A stretch of DNA of 64,000 nucleotides from Planctomycetia bacterium (GTDB lineage: Bacteria; Planctomycetota; Phycisphaerae; Phycisphaerales; SM1A02), in NCBI GenBank assembly GCA_005799495.1, contig SYGP01000010.1, forward strand, positions 26,650-90,649. Direction: 5' to 3'. The notes under the pieces are model-generated. The model did no database searches, was not told the origin of the DNA, and saw only the letters and a program-made list of their open reading frames with translations. A program made the position numbers and the translations under genes. Below, one piece after another: positions 52,608 to 60,324 of this stretch; position 1 is the stretch's first letter, and each line of letters starts with the position of its first letter.

Positions 52608-55289
52608 TTACTGGCAGTCGCCCCACGCGCCGAGCATGATCGTGAGGTCGGAGCCTCCCGTCGTCCCGTCGGCGTCCAGGTCGGCGCCAGCCGTGCCCCA
52701 GGCTCCAAGCAGAATCGTGAGATCGCTGCCACCCACAGCACCATTGTTGTCGAGGTCTGCCGGGCATGCAGGAGCACACGGCTGTCCACCTGCAACGGAC
52801 ACATTGAGCGTGCCTGTACCGAGCGCGGTTGTGGCGGAGTATCCGCCCACCGCCACGATGTAGTCCACTCCGCAGGCAAGTTCAGCTTCCATGATGGAGG
52901 TGAAACCAGCGCAGCCAGTCCCATCGTCATTGCACGCAACCACGGTGCTCAGATCGCACGATGTCTGGATCGACAGCCGTGTGTCATGATTTGCCGTGTT
53001 GCATGTCGAGAACGTGTAGAGACCGCTCTGCGCGGGCGAGAAGACAAAGAACACGCAATTGAAGTTGGTGTCCGTGCCAAACGGCCCCATGTCGCAGAGC
53101 CCCGCGTAGTCAAGGTCGACCGTGGCTCCCGTGCGGGAGAACGCATTGTCGCCATCAACCAGGGTGAGCGGATTGCCGCAGGTGAGTCCTTGCCCGCCGC
53201 CACCACCGCCGCCGCCGCCCTCGTCCGTGATGACGAAGGTGCCGCTGCCGAAGGTTGCCGCGCCATACGCACCGATACGAATCTTGTAGGTGGTCCCGGA
53301 TGTAGCCGCGAAGCTCACCTCGGAAACCAAATCGCAGGAGTCGTCGTTGCAGGCAACGGGCACGCCAAAGTTGCAGTCAGCGTAGATGTCCACGCGGGTG
53401 TCGAATGTCGCGCCTCCGCACAGCGAAACCTTGAAGGTCGATGTTGCAGGGGCCGCGAAATCGAACCAAACATCGTTGTTGAAGGCGGCTCCAAATGCAC
53501 CGCAGGACGCGTCGGTCGGGTTTGGCCCGTCCGTCGTTGAGCCAGTGGTGCTGAACTCATTCGTGCCAACAATCGCAGCGATTGCATCGCTGCAGTTGTC
53601 GTTCTCAGGACCAACTGGAGCACCCTGAGAAATCTCGAGCACTGAAGCGCCCGTGTCGCCACCCCAACCACCCACACGGATGATGTAGGTGCCCACGCTC
53701 AGGAATGTGCTCAACTGCGACGAGAAGTTCGGACAGCCTGGGCCATCGTCATTGCACGCCAGCAGCGAGCCGCCAGCATCGGGACAGCCGTCCCAGACTT
53801 CGATTCCCGTGTCCATGGTGCCTGCTGTGCAGGTTTCAAAGGTGTAGTCATCCTCCGCGGTGACCGTGAACGAATAGAACACATCCTTCGTGAAGGGCGT
53901 GCCTTGGAAACCACATGTTGGATCTCCAAACTGCGTGCTCGCCGTGGTGTTATCGAAGGCATTGCTGCCGATCGTTGCCACCACTGGAGCGTCGCAGGTG
54001 TCGCCCGCGGGCGGAGTGAAATCGCACGAAGTGGATGCAACAGTGATCGTGTACTCGTTGCCAAGGGAGAACCCGCAGGGGAACTCCGAGAACTGACTGG
54101 GCAAGCACACCACGTAGTAGTCGCCAGGCCCGAGGCAAGCGGTCAGGGTGCTTGGGCAGTTGCCCGTGCTGGCGGAGCCCACGATGGTGCAGCCTGGATT
54201 CTCGACGATCGCGCAGAACGACGGGAGGTTGCTGAAGAGACTCAGCGTCAACTCCGTACCGCTTGCGACAGAGAATGTATACCAGTCCGTATCGCGCAGC
54301 GAGGCGCTCGCCCAGAAGGTGCCAGAGACGGAACCGTTGAGCGAATTCAGTGGCTCGTTCGCGCCGCCACCGTTGCAACCGCCGTTCGAGTCATCACCGC
54401 ACACCTCTTGCTCCACCTGCGAGCCCGCGGGGATATCGCAGCTGCCGGCGCCGCACGCCTCGCACAAAGTCGCAGCCTGGTTGGCGCAGATCTGATCCCA
54501 CTCAGTATTGCAGCAGAACGGATCTGCTGCGCAAACCGTATCGCAGCAAGTCTGGTCCGAGCAGCCGGTCGTGCCGGGGTTGGCAGCGCAGCAGTCCCCA
54601 CCCGAGCCACATCCGCCGCCGCCGCCGCCGCCGTTACATGCCGGGCAGAGTTCGACGGCTGCGTCGGCGCAGAACTGATCCCACTCAGTATTGCAGCAGA
54701 ACGGATCTGCTGCGCAAACCGTATCGCAGCAAGTCTGGTCCGAGCAGCAGGTCGTGCCGGGGTTGGCAACGCAGCAGTCGCCGCCGCCGCCGCCACCGCC
54801 ACCGCCGTCGCCTTGTGTCAGGGCCATCGTTCCAGCACCGCCTGCGGTCGTAGCGCTGTACACGCCGACGGCGATGTAGTACGCAGTGCCTTGGGATGCC
54901 GAGAATGTCAGTTTGCTCGAAAAGTTCGCACAGCCCGCTCCATCGTCGTTGCACGCGATCACTGTGTCCGCGGTGCAGCCCGTCTGGACCGACAGCCGTG
55001 TGTCGATTCCTCCAGCCGTATTGCAGGTTGAGAGCGTGAAAACATCAGTTGCGGTTGCAGTCCAAACAAACCAAACCGTGTTGAAGTTGGTGTCCGTGCC
55101 GAACTGGCCCATGTCGCACAACCCCGCGTAGTCGACGTCCACGGTGGCTCCGGCATTGTTGTAGGCATTGTCGCCGACGATTGCAGCCTGAGCCGCTGCG
55201 CACGAGGCGCCTCCTTGAGCCTGAGCAATGGCTGCCGTACATGTTGCCAGCGTTCCAACCAGTGTCCACAGTGTTCGATCGTGCATCAT
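52608..55289 (-). CDS. Large secreted cysteine-rich / pre-peptidase-domain protein with dockerin-like C-terminus
   Basis: 893 aa from MMHDRTLWTLVG; GGAG lies 8 bases before that ATG. A signal peptide ends at AIAQAQG. Four pre-peptidase-like beta domains (for example CNDDGAGCANFSSKLTFSAS, CNDDGPGCPNFSSQLSTF, CNDDSCDLVSEVSFAA, CNDDGTGCAGFTSI) alternate with two copies of the cysteine module (GDCC.ANPGTT.CSDQTCCDT). Runs of up to nine glycines link them. The C-terminus has two calcium-loop repeats (ADLDNNGAVGGSDLTILLGA, ADLDADGTTGGSDLTIMLGA). Likely an adhesive or surface protein. Confidence 0.9.
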   Translation of the reverse strand: MMHDRTLWTLVGTLATCTAAIAQAQGGASCAAAQAAIVGDNAYNNAGATVDVDYAGLCDMGQFGTDTNFNTVWFVWTATATDVFTLSTCNTAGGIDTRLSVQTGCTADTVIACNDDGAGCANFSSKLTFSASQGTAYYIAVGVYSATTAGGAGTMALTQGDGGGGGGGGGDCCVANPGTTCCSDQTCCDTVCAADPFCCNTEWDQFCADAAVELCPACNGGGGGGGCGSGGDCCAANPGTTGCSDQTCCDTVCAADPFCCNTEWDQICANQAATLCEACGAGSCDIPAGSQVEQEVCGDDSNGGCNGGGANEPLNSLNGSVSGTFWASASLRDTDWYTFSVASGTELTLSLFSNLPSFCAIVENPGCTIVGSASTGNCPSTLTACLGPGDYYVVCLPSQFSEFPCGFSLGNEYTITVASTSCDFTPPAGDTCDAPVVATIGSNAFDNTTASTQFGDPTCGFQGTPFTKDVFYSFTVTAEDDYTFETCTAGTMDTGIEVWDGCPDAGGSLLACNDDGPGCPNFSSQLSTFLSVGTYIIRVGGWGGDTGASVLEISQGAPVGPENDNCSDAIAAIVGTNEFSTTGSTTDGPNPTDASCGAFGAAFNNDVWFDFAAPATSTFKVSLCGGATFDTRVDIYADCNFGVPVACNDDSCDLVSEVSFAATSGTTYKIRIGAYGAATFGSGTFVITDEGGGGGGGGGQGLTCGNPLTLVDGDNAFSRTGATVDLDYAGLCDMGPFGTDTNFNCVFFVFSPAQSGLYTFSTCNTANHDTRLSIQTSCDLSTVVACNDDGTGCAGFTSIMEAELACGVDYIVAVGGYSATTALGTGTLNVSVAGGQPCAPACPADLDNNGAVGGSDLTILLGAWGTAGADLDADGTTGGSDLTIMLGAWGDCQ
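54492..54748 (-). repeat. Internal 74-base identical duplication
   Basis: Bases 54492-54565 and 54675-54748 are identical over 74 bases, offset 183 bases (61 codons), inside the large cysteine-rich gene. Similarity continues beyond with single mismatches for about 30 bases. Both copies encode the CSDQTCCDTVCAADPFCC... part of the cysteine module in the same frame. Confidence 0.9.
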
Positions 55290-55479
55290 TTGATCTTTCT
55301 CCAAATTTGGTGTTCGCGAGAACCAACCTTCGTCATACGTCTTGGACATTCAACTTCGGTGACTTCCGCATCATGCGTCCGAACACCTCACTGAAAACCC
55401 ACGAGCGAGGGAACGACCTCGCCACTGACAATAACTTAACGAGGAAGCAATGCTCGGCAAGTCAGGGGTTCCATTATTC

Positions 55480-55521
55480 AAAAAAAGGTCATCGGTAGTC
55501 GGTATGGGAGACTCGCTACCG
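55480..55521 (-). terminator. Possible intrinsic terminator downstream of the CvpA-like gene
   Basis: On the minus strand CGGTAG and CTACCG (55516-55521 and 55493-55498) can pair across a 17-base loop, followed 6 bases later by seven T residues (complement of 55480-55486). The stem is short and the gap before the U-run is longer than ideal. It would end the pilT / pseudo-ATPase / CvpA-like operon. Confidence 0.45.
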
Positions 55522-55547
55522 CACGCTGATCAGCGGACTTCGAGGCG

Positions 55548-55618
55548 ACCCGGTTTCGCCCGGTAGCCGAGCCGGGGGCTGCTCCGGGTGAAATTTGTCC
55601 CGAATTGAGACAATTCTT
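55548..55618. other. Structured GC-rich element in a 393-base gap
   Basis: The gap 55290-55682 has no gene. ACCCGG (55548) pairs with CCGGGT (55584), enclosing a second stem CCCGG (55559) / CCGGG (55572) with an 8-base loop. A separate palindrome GAATTG-AGA-CAATTC lies at 55604-55618. Downstream runs of G (55619-55665) follow. It could be a 3' untranslated structure of the CvpA-like gene or a leader of the large cysteine-rich gene; I match it to no known riboswitch. Confidence 0.5.
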
Positions 55619-55682
55619 GGGGGCACGGGGACATGGGGGCACCTGCTTTGGGGGAGATGGGCAGGATCGATGCCGAAATCGG

Positions 55683-57353
55683 TCAGTAGTCGGCGCGGGC
55701 TTCCCCCGCCTTCAGACTGCAACGAGCTACGGAAATCTTGCCAACCCGCAGCCCAACGATCTCAGACCCAAGTGGCACAATAAAAACCAGCCGAAGGGTG
55801 TTTTCCCCTGAACTTGGTTGCGAGGGGAGCGCGTCCACGGTGGCAAATGGTTTCGTCGGTTCAAAGCTGATCTCGACATCGGACAGTCGCTCCCAAACGT
55901 AGCCCACGGGTCGGAAACCCTTCCCGCGCTTGTCCACCAACTCGAGGGGGGCGCTGCTGAGGATCTCCTTGACCTTGGGACTTCGATCGCCCCAAATGTC
56001 CATTCCGCGCTCCTTGCCACGCGAGACATCCACCATGACGATGGTGGTGCCCGGTTGGCACAGGAACCCCTTCACGACCAAGTTCCGCGAAATCGTGACG
56101 GATGCACCTTTGGGGAATGTGCTGGTTCCCCCCGAGATGAAGTTGCCGCCGTCGGTTGTCTTGAACTGCAGGGACTTCACATCGTTCGTGCTCAGTGACA
56201 CGGGACGCAGCGTGTTGATGACAGCGACAAGATCCTGCGCATCGAAGACGAATCCGCCATCTTCCTTCGTGACATCGAATGCCGGCGCCGTCAAACCTGC
56301 GTCGCTGCCCGTCAGTCGAGCGACGCCTCCAGACTCGATGGGAAACTGTTTGAAGGAGAAACGAAGGCCCTTGAGGAAGAAGTTCATCTCGCCTCTGGGC
56401 GAACTGCCACTCGCTGGTCCACTCTTGGGCGCATCAAAGAGGAGAACAAATGTGCCAGACTGTTGCCCGGGCGGAGTGGTCGCAAAGTTGCCGGTGTCTT
56501 CGAAGGAGTAGGTGCGCGTGGACCCATCTTCCATCGGTTGGTTGAACTGCCGCGGGAACATCACTCGCGGGTTCGACGATGCATCCGCCAAGCGAGCCTG
56601 CGCCGCGGAAAGGATGAACTGCCCCTGATCGAATGCCTTCGTGTCCACCGTGAACCGCACTGCATAGACACCAGAACCGTTGCTTCCGCCGGTTGGATCG
56701 AAGACGAGTTCAAGCCCAGTCACGGACTCTGGCGGAATCGTGGTTCGTGCATCGCCCTTCTTGAAGGTGTCCTTGTGCAGGCTGAGGGCCATCTGTGCCA
56801 GTCCAGGTTGATTCGTCGCGAACGAGCCGCGGCCAGGCGAGAGTCCGCCGCGCGAGACGCTGGCGAAGAACGATTCGGTGTATCGCGGTGCATCCACCCA
56901 GAGCTTGGCGAGTTGGGCGGGTTGCCCCTGATTCTTCGGATCGCGCGCGTATCCGGTGAACTCGAACAAGTCGACGGGCCCTTGGATGAACCCGCATGCG
57001 ATCAGCAAGATGCCCACTGTCAGAACGCCTGACGCGATACCCGCTCCTGCACCGATTGCCATGTTCGCGTACTTCTGGAGCGGGATGTCAAAGGGAACCA
57101 GTTTGTCACTTGCAACCCGCAGCACCAACAGCAGGACTGCAAACACCAGGCTAAGCGTCATGCCCCACGCATAGTTATCAAATGCCCCGCCAGTCAGCAG
57201 GTAGTTCACCACGATCGGCTCCCAGAGCGCGAACGCCAGGGCACCTGCGACCATCACGCACACGCAGTGCAAGATCGCGCTCAGGGCGCCTTGACTCATC
57301 CACCAGTAGGCGATGAACCCGATCGCTGCGACGACGAGCACATTCAGAATCAC
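55683..57353 (-). CDS. CvpA-like membrane protein with large C-terminal domain
   Basis: 556 aa. Residues 1-130 hold four membrane helices (MILNVLVVAAIGFIAYWWMS, ILHCVCVMVAGALAFALWEP, YAWGMTLSLVFAVLLLVLRV, AGIASGVLTVGILLIACGF), the CvpA/colicin-V-production pattern. The rest (about 150-556) is a beta-rich soluble domain without named family, with two symmetrical-looking halves around LELVFDPTGGSNGSGVYAVR and VEISFEPTKPFATVDALP. CvpA proteins are normally only about 160-200 aa. The ATG overlaps the pseudo-ATPase stop (ATGA), so the two are translationally coupled. Confidence 0.8.
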   Translation of the reverse strand: MILNVLVVAAIGFIAYWWMSQGALSAILHCVCVMVAGALAFALWEPIVVNYLLTGGAFDNYAWGMTLSLVFAVLLLVLRVASDKLVPFDIPLQKYANMAIGAGAGIASGVLTVGILLIACGFIQGPVDLFEFTGYARDPKNQGQPAQLAKLWVDAPRYTESFFASVSRGGLSPGRGSFATNQPGLAQMALSLHKDTFKKGDARTTIPPESVTGLELVFDPTGGSNGSGVYAVRFTVDTKAFDQGQFILSAAQARLADASSNPRVMFPRQFNQPMEDGSTRTYSFEDTGNFATTPPGQQSGTFVLLFDAPKSGPASGSSPRGEMNFFLKGLRFSFKQFPIESGGVARLTGSDAGLTAPAFDVTKEDGGFVFDAQDLVAVINTLRPVSLSTNDVKSLQFKTTDGGNFISGGTSTFPKGASVTISRNLVVKGFLCQPGTTIVMVDVSRGKERGMDIWGDRSPKVKEILSSAPLELVDKRGKGFRPVGYVWERLSDVEISFEPTKPFATVDALPSQPSSGENTLRLVFIVPLGSEIVGLRVGKISVARCSLKAGEARADY

Positions 57354-59044
57354 GATTTTCCTCCCTGAGTAGACGCCTTGGTCGACGCCTGGGTTGTTGC
57401 CTTCGCGGGCGGCTTTGCGGCAGCGGTCCGCGGGGCGAATACGCGAGCAACTTCCTCGAGGCTTGTCTCGCCCGAGCGCACCTTGAACAGGGCGGCTTCC
57501 TGCGCGCTCGGAGCGCGATGCGCGCGGCGCATCTGCTGGTAGGCGTTCACAACATCGCCCGTTGTCATCAGTTCGATGGCCCGCGCATCGGGTCGCAGGA
57601 CTTCATACGCACCTTGCACTCCGACGAACCCTGTTGCCTGGCAGGCGGGGCAGGGCACGATCTGGTTCTTGACCTGAATCTGTCCGCCCATCTTGTAGAG
57701 CGTCAGCGTCTTCCCGGCGGGAGCTCCGAGTCGCTTGGCCTGATCTGCCGTTGCTTCGAAGGGCTGTCGGCACTGGTTGCACAGCAGACGCAGCGCGCGA
57801 CCAGCCACGATGGCGCGCAGGGCCTTTGCGGCGGCGCCAGCATCGCCCGCGTTCTTCAGATACATCGCCAGAGCCGCTGCTCCGCTCTCGGCGGGCACCA
57901 GTGCATAGAAGATCGTGTTCGCGCTGTTGGGATTGACCAGGACTGGCGCGACACCCTGTTCTGCCAGGTCGGACACGAGGAGCACGTTCGGTCCGCGCCG
58001 AACAACCGTTTGCACGGTCGTCGCGTAATCCGCGCCATCCACCCCGAGGGACCACTCATTGTGCGTGATCCCTTCCAGTTTCCGCTCGACCATCTTCTCC
58101 ACGGTCTTGATGTCCATCGTGTACGGATCATGTCGTTGCAGGAGGGCAAGACCGAGCGTCGTCAAGCCCTGACCTGGCGGAACGGCAACGATCACCACAC
58201 CGCCAGCGATCTTGTCCGTTGCTTCTCGCAGCGCCTGCAACTGCATCGGCAGGAACCCGACCTCATCGAGCGCCTTGGTCAGTTGTTTCTCCCGATCGTG
58301 CTCGATGCGCAGCGACTGCCCCGCGGATGCTCCCCATGCCGTGAGGCGGAATGTCTGAACGCTCTCGCCTGCGCGCATGCCAAGTGTCGCGATTTGGCGT
58401 TTGCGGCGTTCCTTCGTGTCGAGACCAGCCGCCTTCTTCAGGTACTCGATCACCTTCTCCGACTCTGCCGCTGGCAGCGTGGAGACTTTGCTGCGGATCG
58501 TGTCGACCACTCGAACCACGATGTGCCCCTGCGGGCTCGGAACCAACTCGACCCTCGACGCGCGCATCGGCAGTGCGGGGACCACCAACTGTTCAGCGCC
58601 GAGATGCACTGGCAGCATGGGATCCTCTTTTGATGGCGGCTGCAGTCGATTGCCCTTGCCATCTTGAAACACCACGGTGACTTCACCGAGCGCCTTGCGG
58701 GCCTTGCGGGCCGCACTGGCCTGCGCCCACTTCCCCGCGAGCAGGTCAAAGTGTTCGGCTGGTGGGAGGCGTCCATCGCGGTACTTCCAGTAGCCGAAGA
58801 GTGCGCCACAGAACAGCAGCAGCATCAGGGGGAACCCCAACCAGAACCAAGGCAGCAACAGCACGCACGCCACGCCGCCGACCAGTGTCACGATGTTGAT
58901 TCCAGCCCAGACATCCGGCATGAAACGCCGGCGCCGCGCATCCTGTTCCACCACGGTGGAGATCACCCATGCAAACGGGACTGTCGCCGCGAACAGCAGC
59001 AGTGGCTTGTAGATGGAAATCAGATAGTGGACAGAAGGTTGCAC
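57350..59044 (-). CDS. Membrane-anchored degenerate GspE/PilB-type ATPase
   Basis: 564 aa. Three membrane helices lie at about 13-31, 48-66 and 69-86. From about residue 215 the sequence follows the GspE/PilB core (RLTAWGASAGQSLRIEHD, LQALREATDKIAGGVVIV) and ends with a zinc-type pair CNQC (422-425) and CPAC (465-468) as in GspE. The nucleotide motifs are degraded: Walker A reads PPGQGLTT (289-296, lysine to leucine), the Asp box TIEDPVEY reads TVEKMVER (314-321), Walker B reads NVLLVSDLAEQ (353-363) and the His box has lost its histidine (YALVPAE). Probably catalytically inactive. Confidence 0.8.
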   Translation of the reverse strand: MQPSVHYLISIYKPLLLFAATVPFAWVISTVVEQDARRRRFMPDVWAGINIVTLVGGVACVLLLPWFWLGFPLMLLLFCGALFGYWKYRDGRLPPAEHFDLLAGKWAQASAARKARKALGEVTVVFQDGKGNRLQPPSKEDPMLPVHLGAEQLVVPALPMRASRVELVPSPQGHIVVRVVDTIRSKVSTLPAAESEKVIEYLKKAAGLDTKERRKRQIATLGMRAGESVQTFRLTAWGASAGQSLRIEHDREKQLTKALDEVGFLPMQLQALREATDKIAGGVVIVAVPPGQGLTTLGLALLQRHDPYTMDIKTVEKMVERKLEGITHNEWSLGVDGADYATTVQTVVRRGPNVLLVSDLAEQGVAPVLVNPNSANTIFYALVPAESGAAALAMYLKNAGDAGAAAKALRAIVAGRALRLLCNQCRQPFEATADQAKRLGAPAGKTLTLYKMGGQIQVKNQIVPCPACQATGFVGVQGAYEVLRPDARAIELMTTGDVVNAYQQMRRAHRAPSAQEAALFKVRSGETSLEEVARVFAPRTAAAKPPAKATTQASTKASTQGGKS

Positions 59045-59075
59045 GGCGAGTCGGTCGTATGGTGCTAGGGCGTCC

Positions 59076-59105
59076 GTCAGGTGATTCCCTGTCAGGTGAT
59101 TCCCT
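59076..59105 (-). repeat. 15-base tandem duplication across the pilT stop codon
   Basis: GTCAGGTGATTCCCT occurs twice head to tail at 59076-59090 and 59091-59105. On the minus strand the duplicated piece encodes ...GIT-stop twice. The first copy read by the ribosome carries the real stop (59092-59094), so the second is silent. Confidence 0.9.
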
Positions 59106-60231
59106 TGAGGCGCATCTGGAGTTCTTCTGGACGCGGCGTGGACTCGATCGCCACACGCTGGTGCACCATTTCGCTCTCCACGAGTTCCACGAGTGCCGAG
59201 GTGTAGTCGATCATGCCCTCATCCTTTCCAGCCTTGATGATGTCGAGGAGATCTCCCTCGCGCGCATCGAGGATGTACTTCTGCACGATCGGCGTATTGA
59301 GCAGGATCTCGAGAGCCGGAACGCGCGCAATCTCGGGCTTCAGCGTGGGCAGCAACTTCTGATAGATGATCGCGCGCAGGTTGTAGGCGAGCAACTTGCG
59401 GATCTGGTTGCGTTCACTTTCGGGGAAGAGGTCGTAGATTCGTCCGAAGGTCTGCCAAGCGCTCGAGGCGTGGATCGTCCCGAACACGAGATGCCCCGTC
59501 TCCGCTGCGCGCACCGCCGCCTCGAACGTCTCATAGTCGCGCATTTCGCCGACGAGACAGATGTCTGGGTTCTCTCGCACGAGCGCACGGAGCGCATCGT
59601 CGAAGTTCGTGCAGTCGATGCCGATCTCGCGCTGATTGATCGTGGCTTTCACATCGGTGAAGATGTATTCGATCGGATCCTCGATCGTCACGATGTGCAC
59701 CTTCTTGCGTTCATTGACGTACTGGAGCATCGCAGCAATCGAGGTGCTCTTGCCGGAACCCGTGACGCCGGAAAACAGGATGAGTCCCTGGGCGGCCATC
59801 GAGATGTCCCCGAGGCTTGCTCGCAGCCCGAGTTCCTCGAAGGTCTTGATGCGGCTCGTGATGAGTCGAGCGGCAACGGCGGGCCTGCCGCGCGCCATGA
59901 AGAGGTTCACGCGGAATCGCCGCCCCTGATCGAAGTCAAATGCGAAGTCCATCGAGCCGTGGCGCCGAAAGTGGTCCAACTGGTTCGGGTCGAGGATGTC
60001 CTTCGCCACCTGGAACATCAGGTCCTCGGAGACGGGTGGGGAGGTGAGATCCTTCAGTGCGCCTCGGAATCGGATGCGCGGCGGCAAACCTGCCTTCACG
60101 ATGAGATCGCTGCCCTCCACCTTGATGATGGCCGCGAGCCATGAGTTCCATGCCTTCCGTCCCTCGCCAGCTTGTGTGCCGCGGGAATCGGTCGGGACAG
60201 GTGTGATGAGTTCTTTTCGCGAAACGCTCAC
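59092..60231 (-). CDS. pilT: PilT-type pilus retraction ATPase
   Basis: 379 aa from GTG 60231. Catalytic motifs are intact: Walker A GVTGSGKSTS with K161, Asp box IVTIEDPIEYIF, Walker B ICLVGEMRDYET and the His box VFGTIHASSAWQT. The C-terminal NLRAIIYQKLLPTLKPE is the PilT-type AIRNLIRE region. PilT hexamers depolymerise type IV pili. No pilin, pilC, pilQ or pilMNOP genes are near; the neighbours are a degenerate ATPase (47 bases downstream) and the CvpA-like gene. Confidence 0.93.
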   Translation of the reverse strand: MSVSRKELITPVPTDSRGTQAGEGRKAWNSWLAAIIKVEGSDLIVKAGLPPRIRFRGALKDLTSPPVSEDLMFQVAKDILDPNQLDHFRRHGSMDFAFDFDQGRRFRVNLFMARGRPAVAARLITSRIKTFEELGLRASLGDISMAAQGLILFSGVTGSGKSTSIAAMLQYVNERKKVHIVTIEDPIEYIFTDVKATINQREIGIDCTNFDDALRALVRENPDICLVGEMRDYETFEAAVRAAETGHLVFGTIHASSAWQTFGRIYDLFPESERNQIRKLLAYNLRAIIYQKLLPTLKPEIARVPALEILLNTPIVQKYILDAREGDLLDIIKAGKDEGMIDYTSALVELVESEMVHQRVAIESTPRPEELQMRLKGIT

Positions 60232-60289
60232 AGTCTCTTGCTCTCGTGGGGGAGTTCAATAGCGTAGCAGGATTGATGCCGCCGTAGCC

Positions 60290-60318
60290 TTGACGGTTGC
60301 AGTCCGATCGGGCATCAT
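60290..60318 (+). promoter_or_regulatory. Possible promoter giving a leaderless guaB transcript
   Basis: TTGACG (60290-60295) and CATCAT (60313-60318) are separated by 17 bases. They match the sigma-70 boxes at 5 of 6 and 4 of 6 positions. The guaB ATG (60325) begins 7 bases after the second box, about where transcription would start, and no ribosome-binding purine run precedes it. The 93-base gap also must hold the divergent pilT promoter. Confidence 0.35.
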
Positions 60319-60324
60319 CCCCCA

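Noticed and set aside
55541..55618. Cyclic-di-GMP or other known riboswitch
   Set aside because: The nested stems superficially recall such elements, but the conserved loop and receptor sequences are absent and orientation relative to a gene is unclear.
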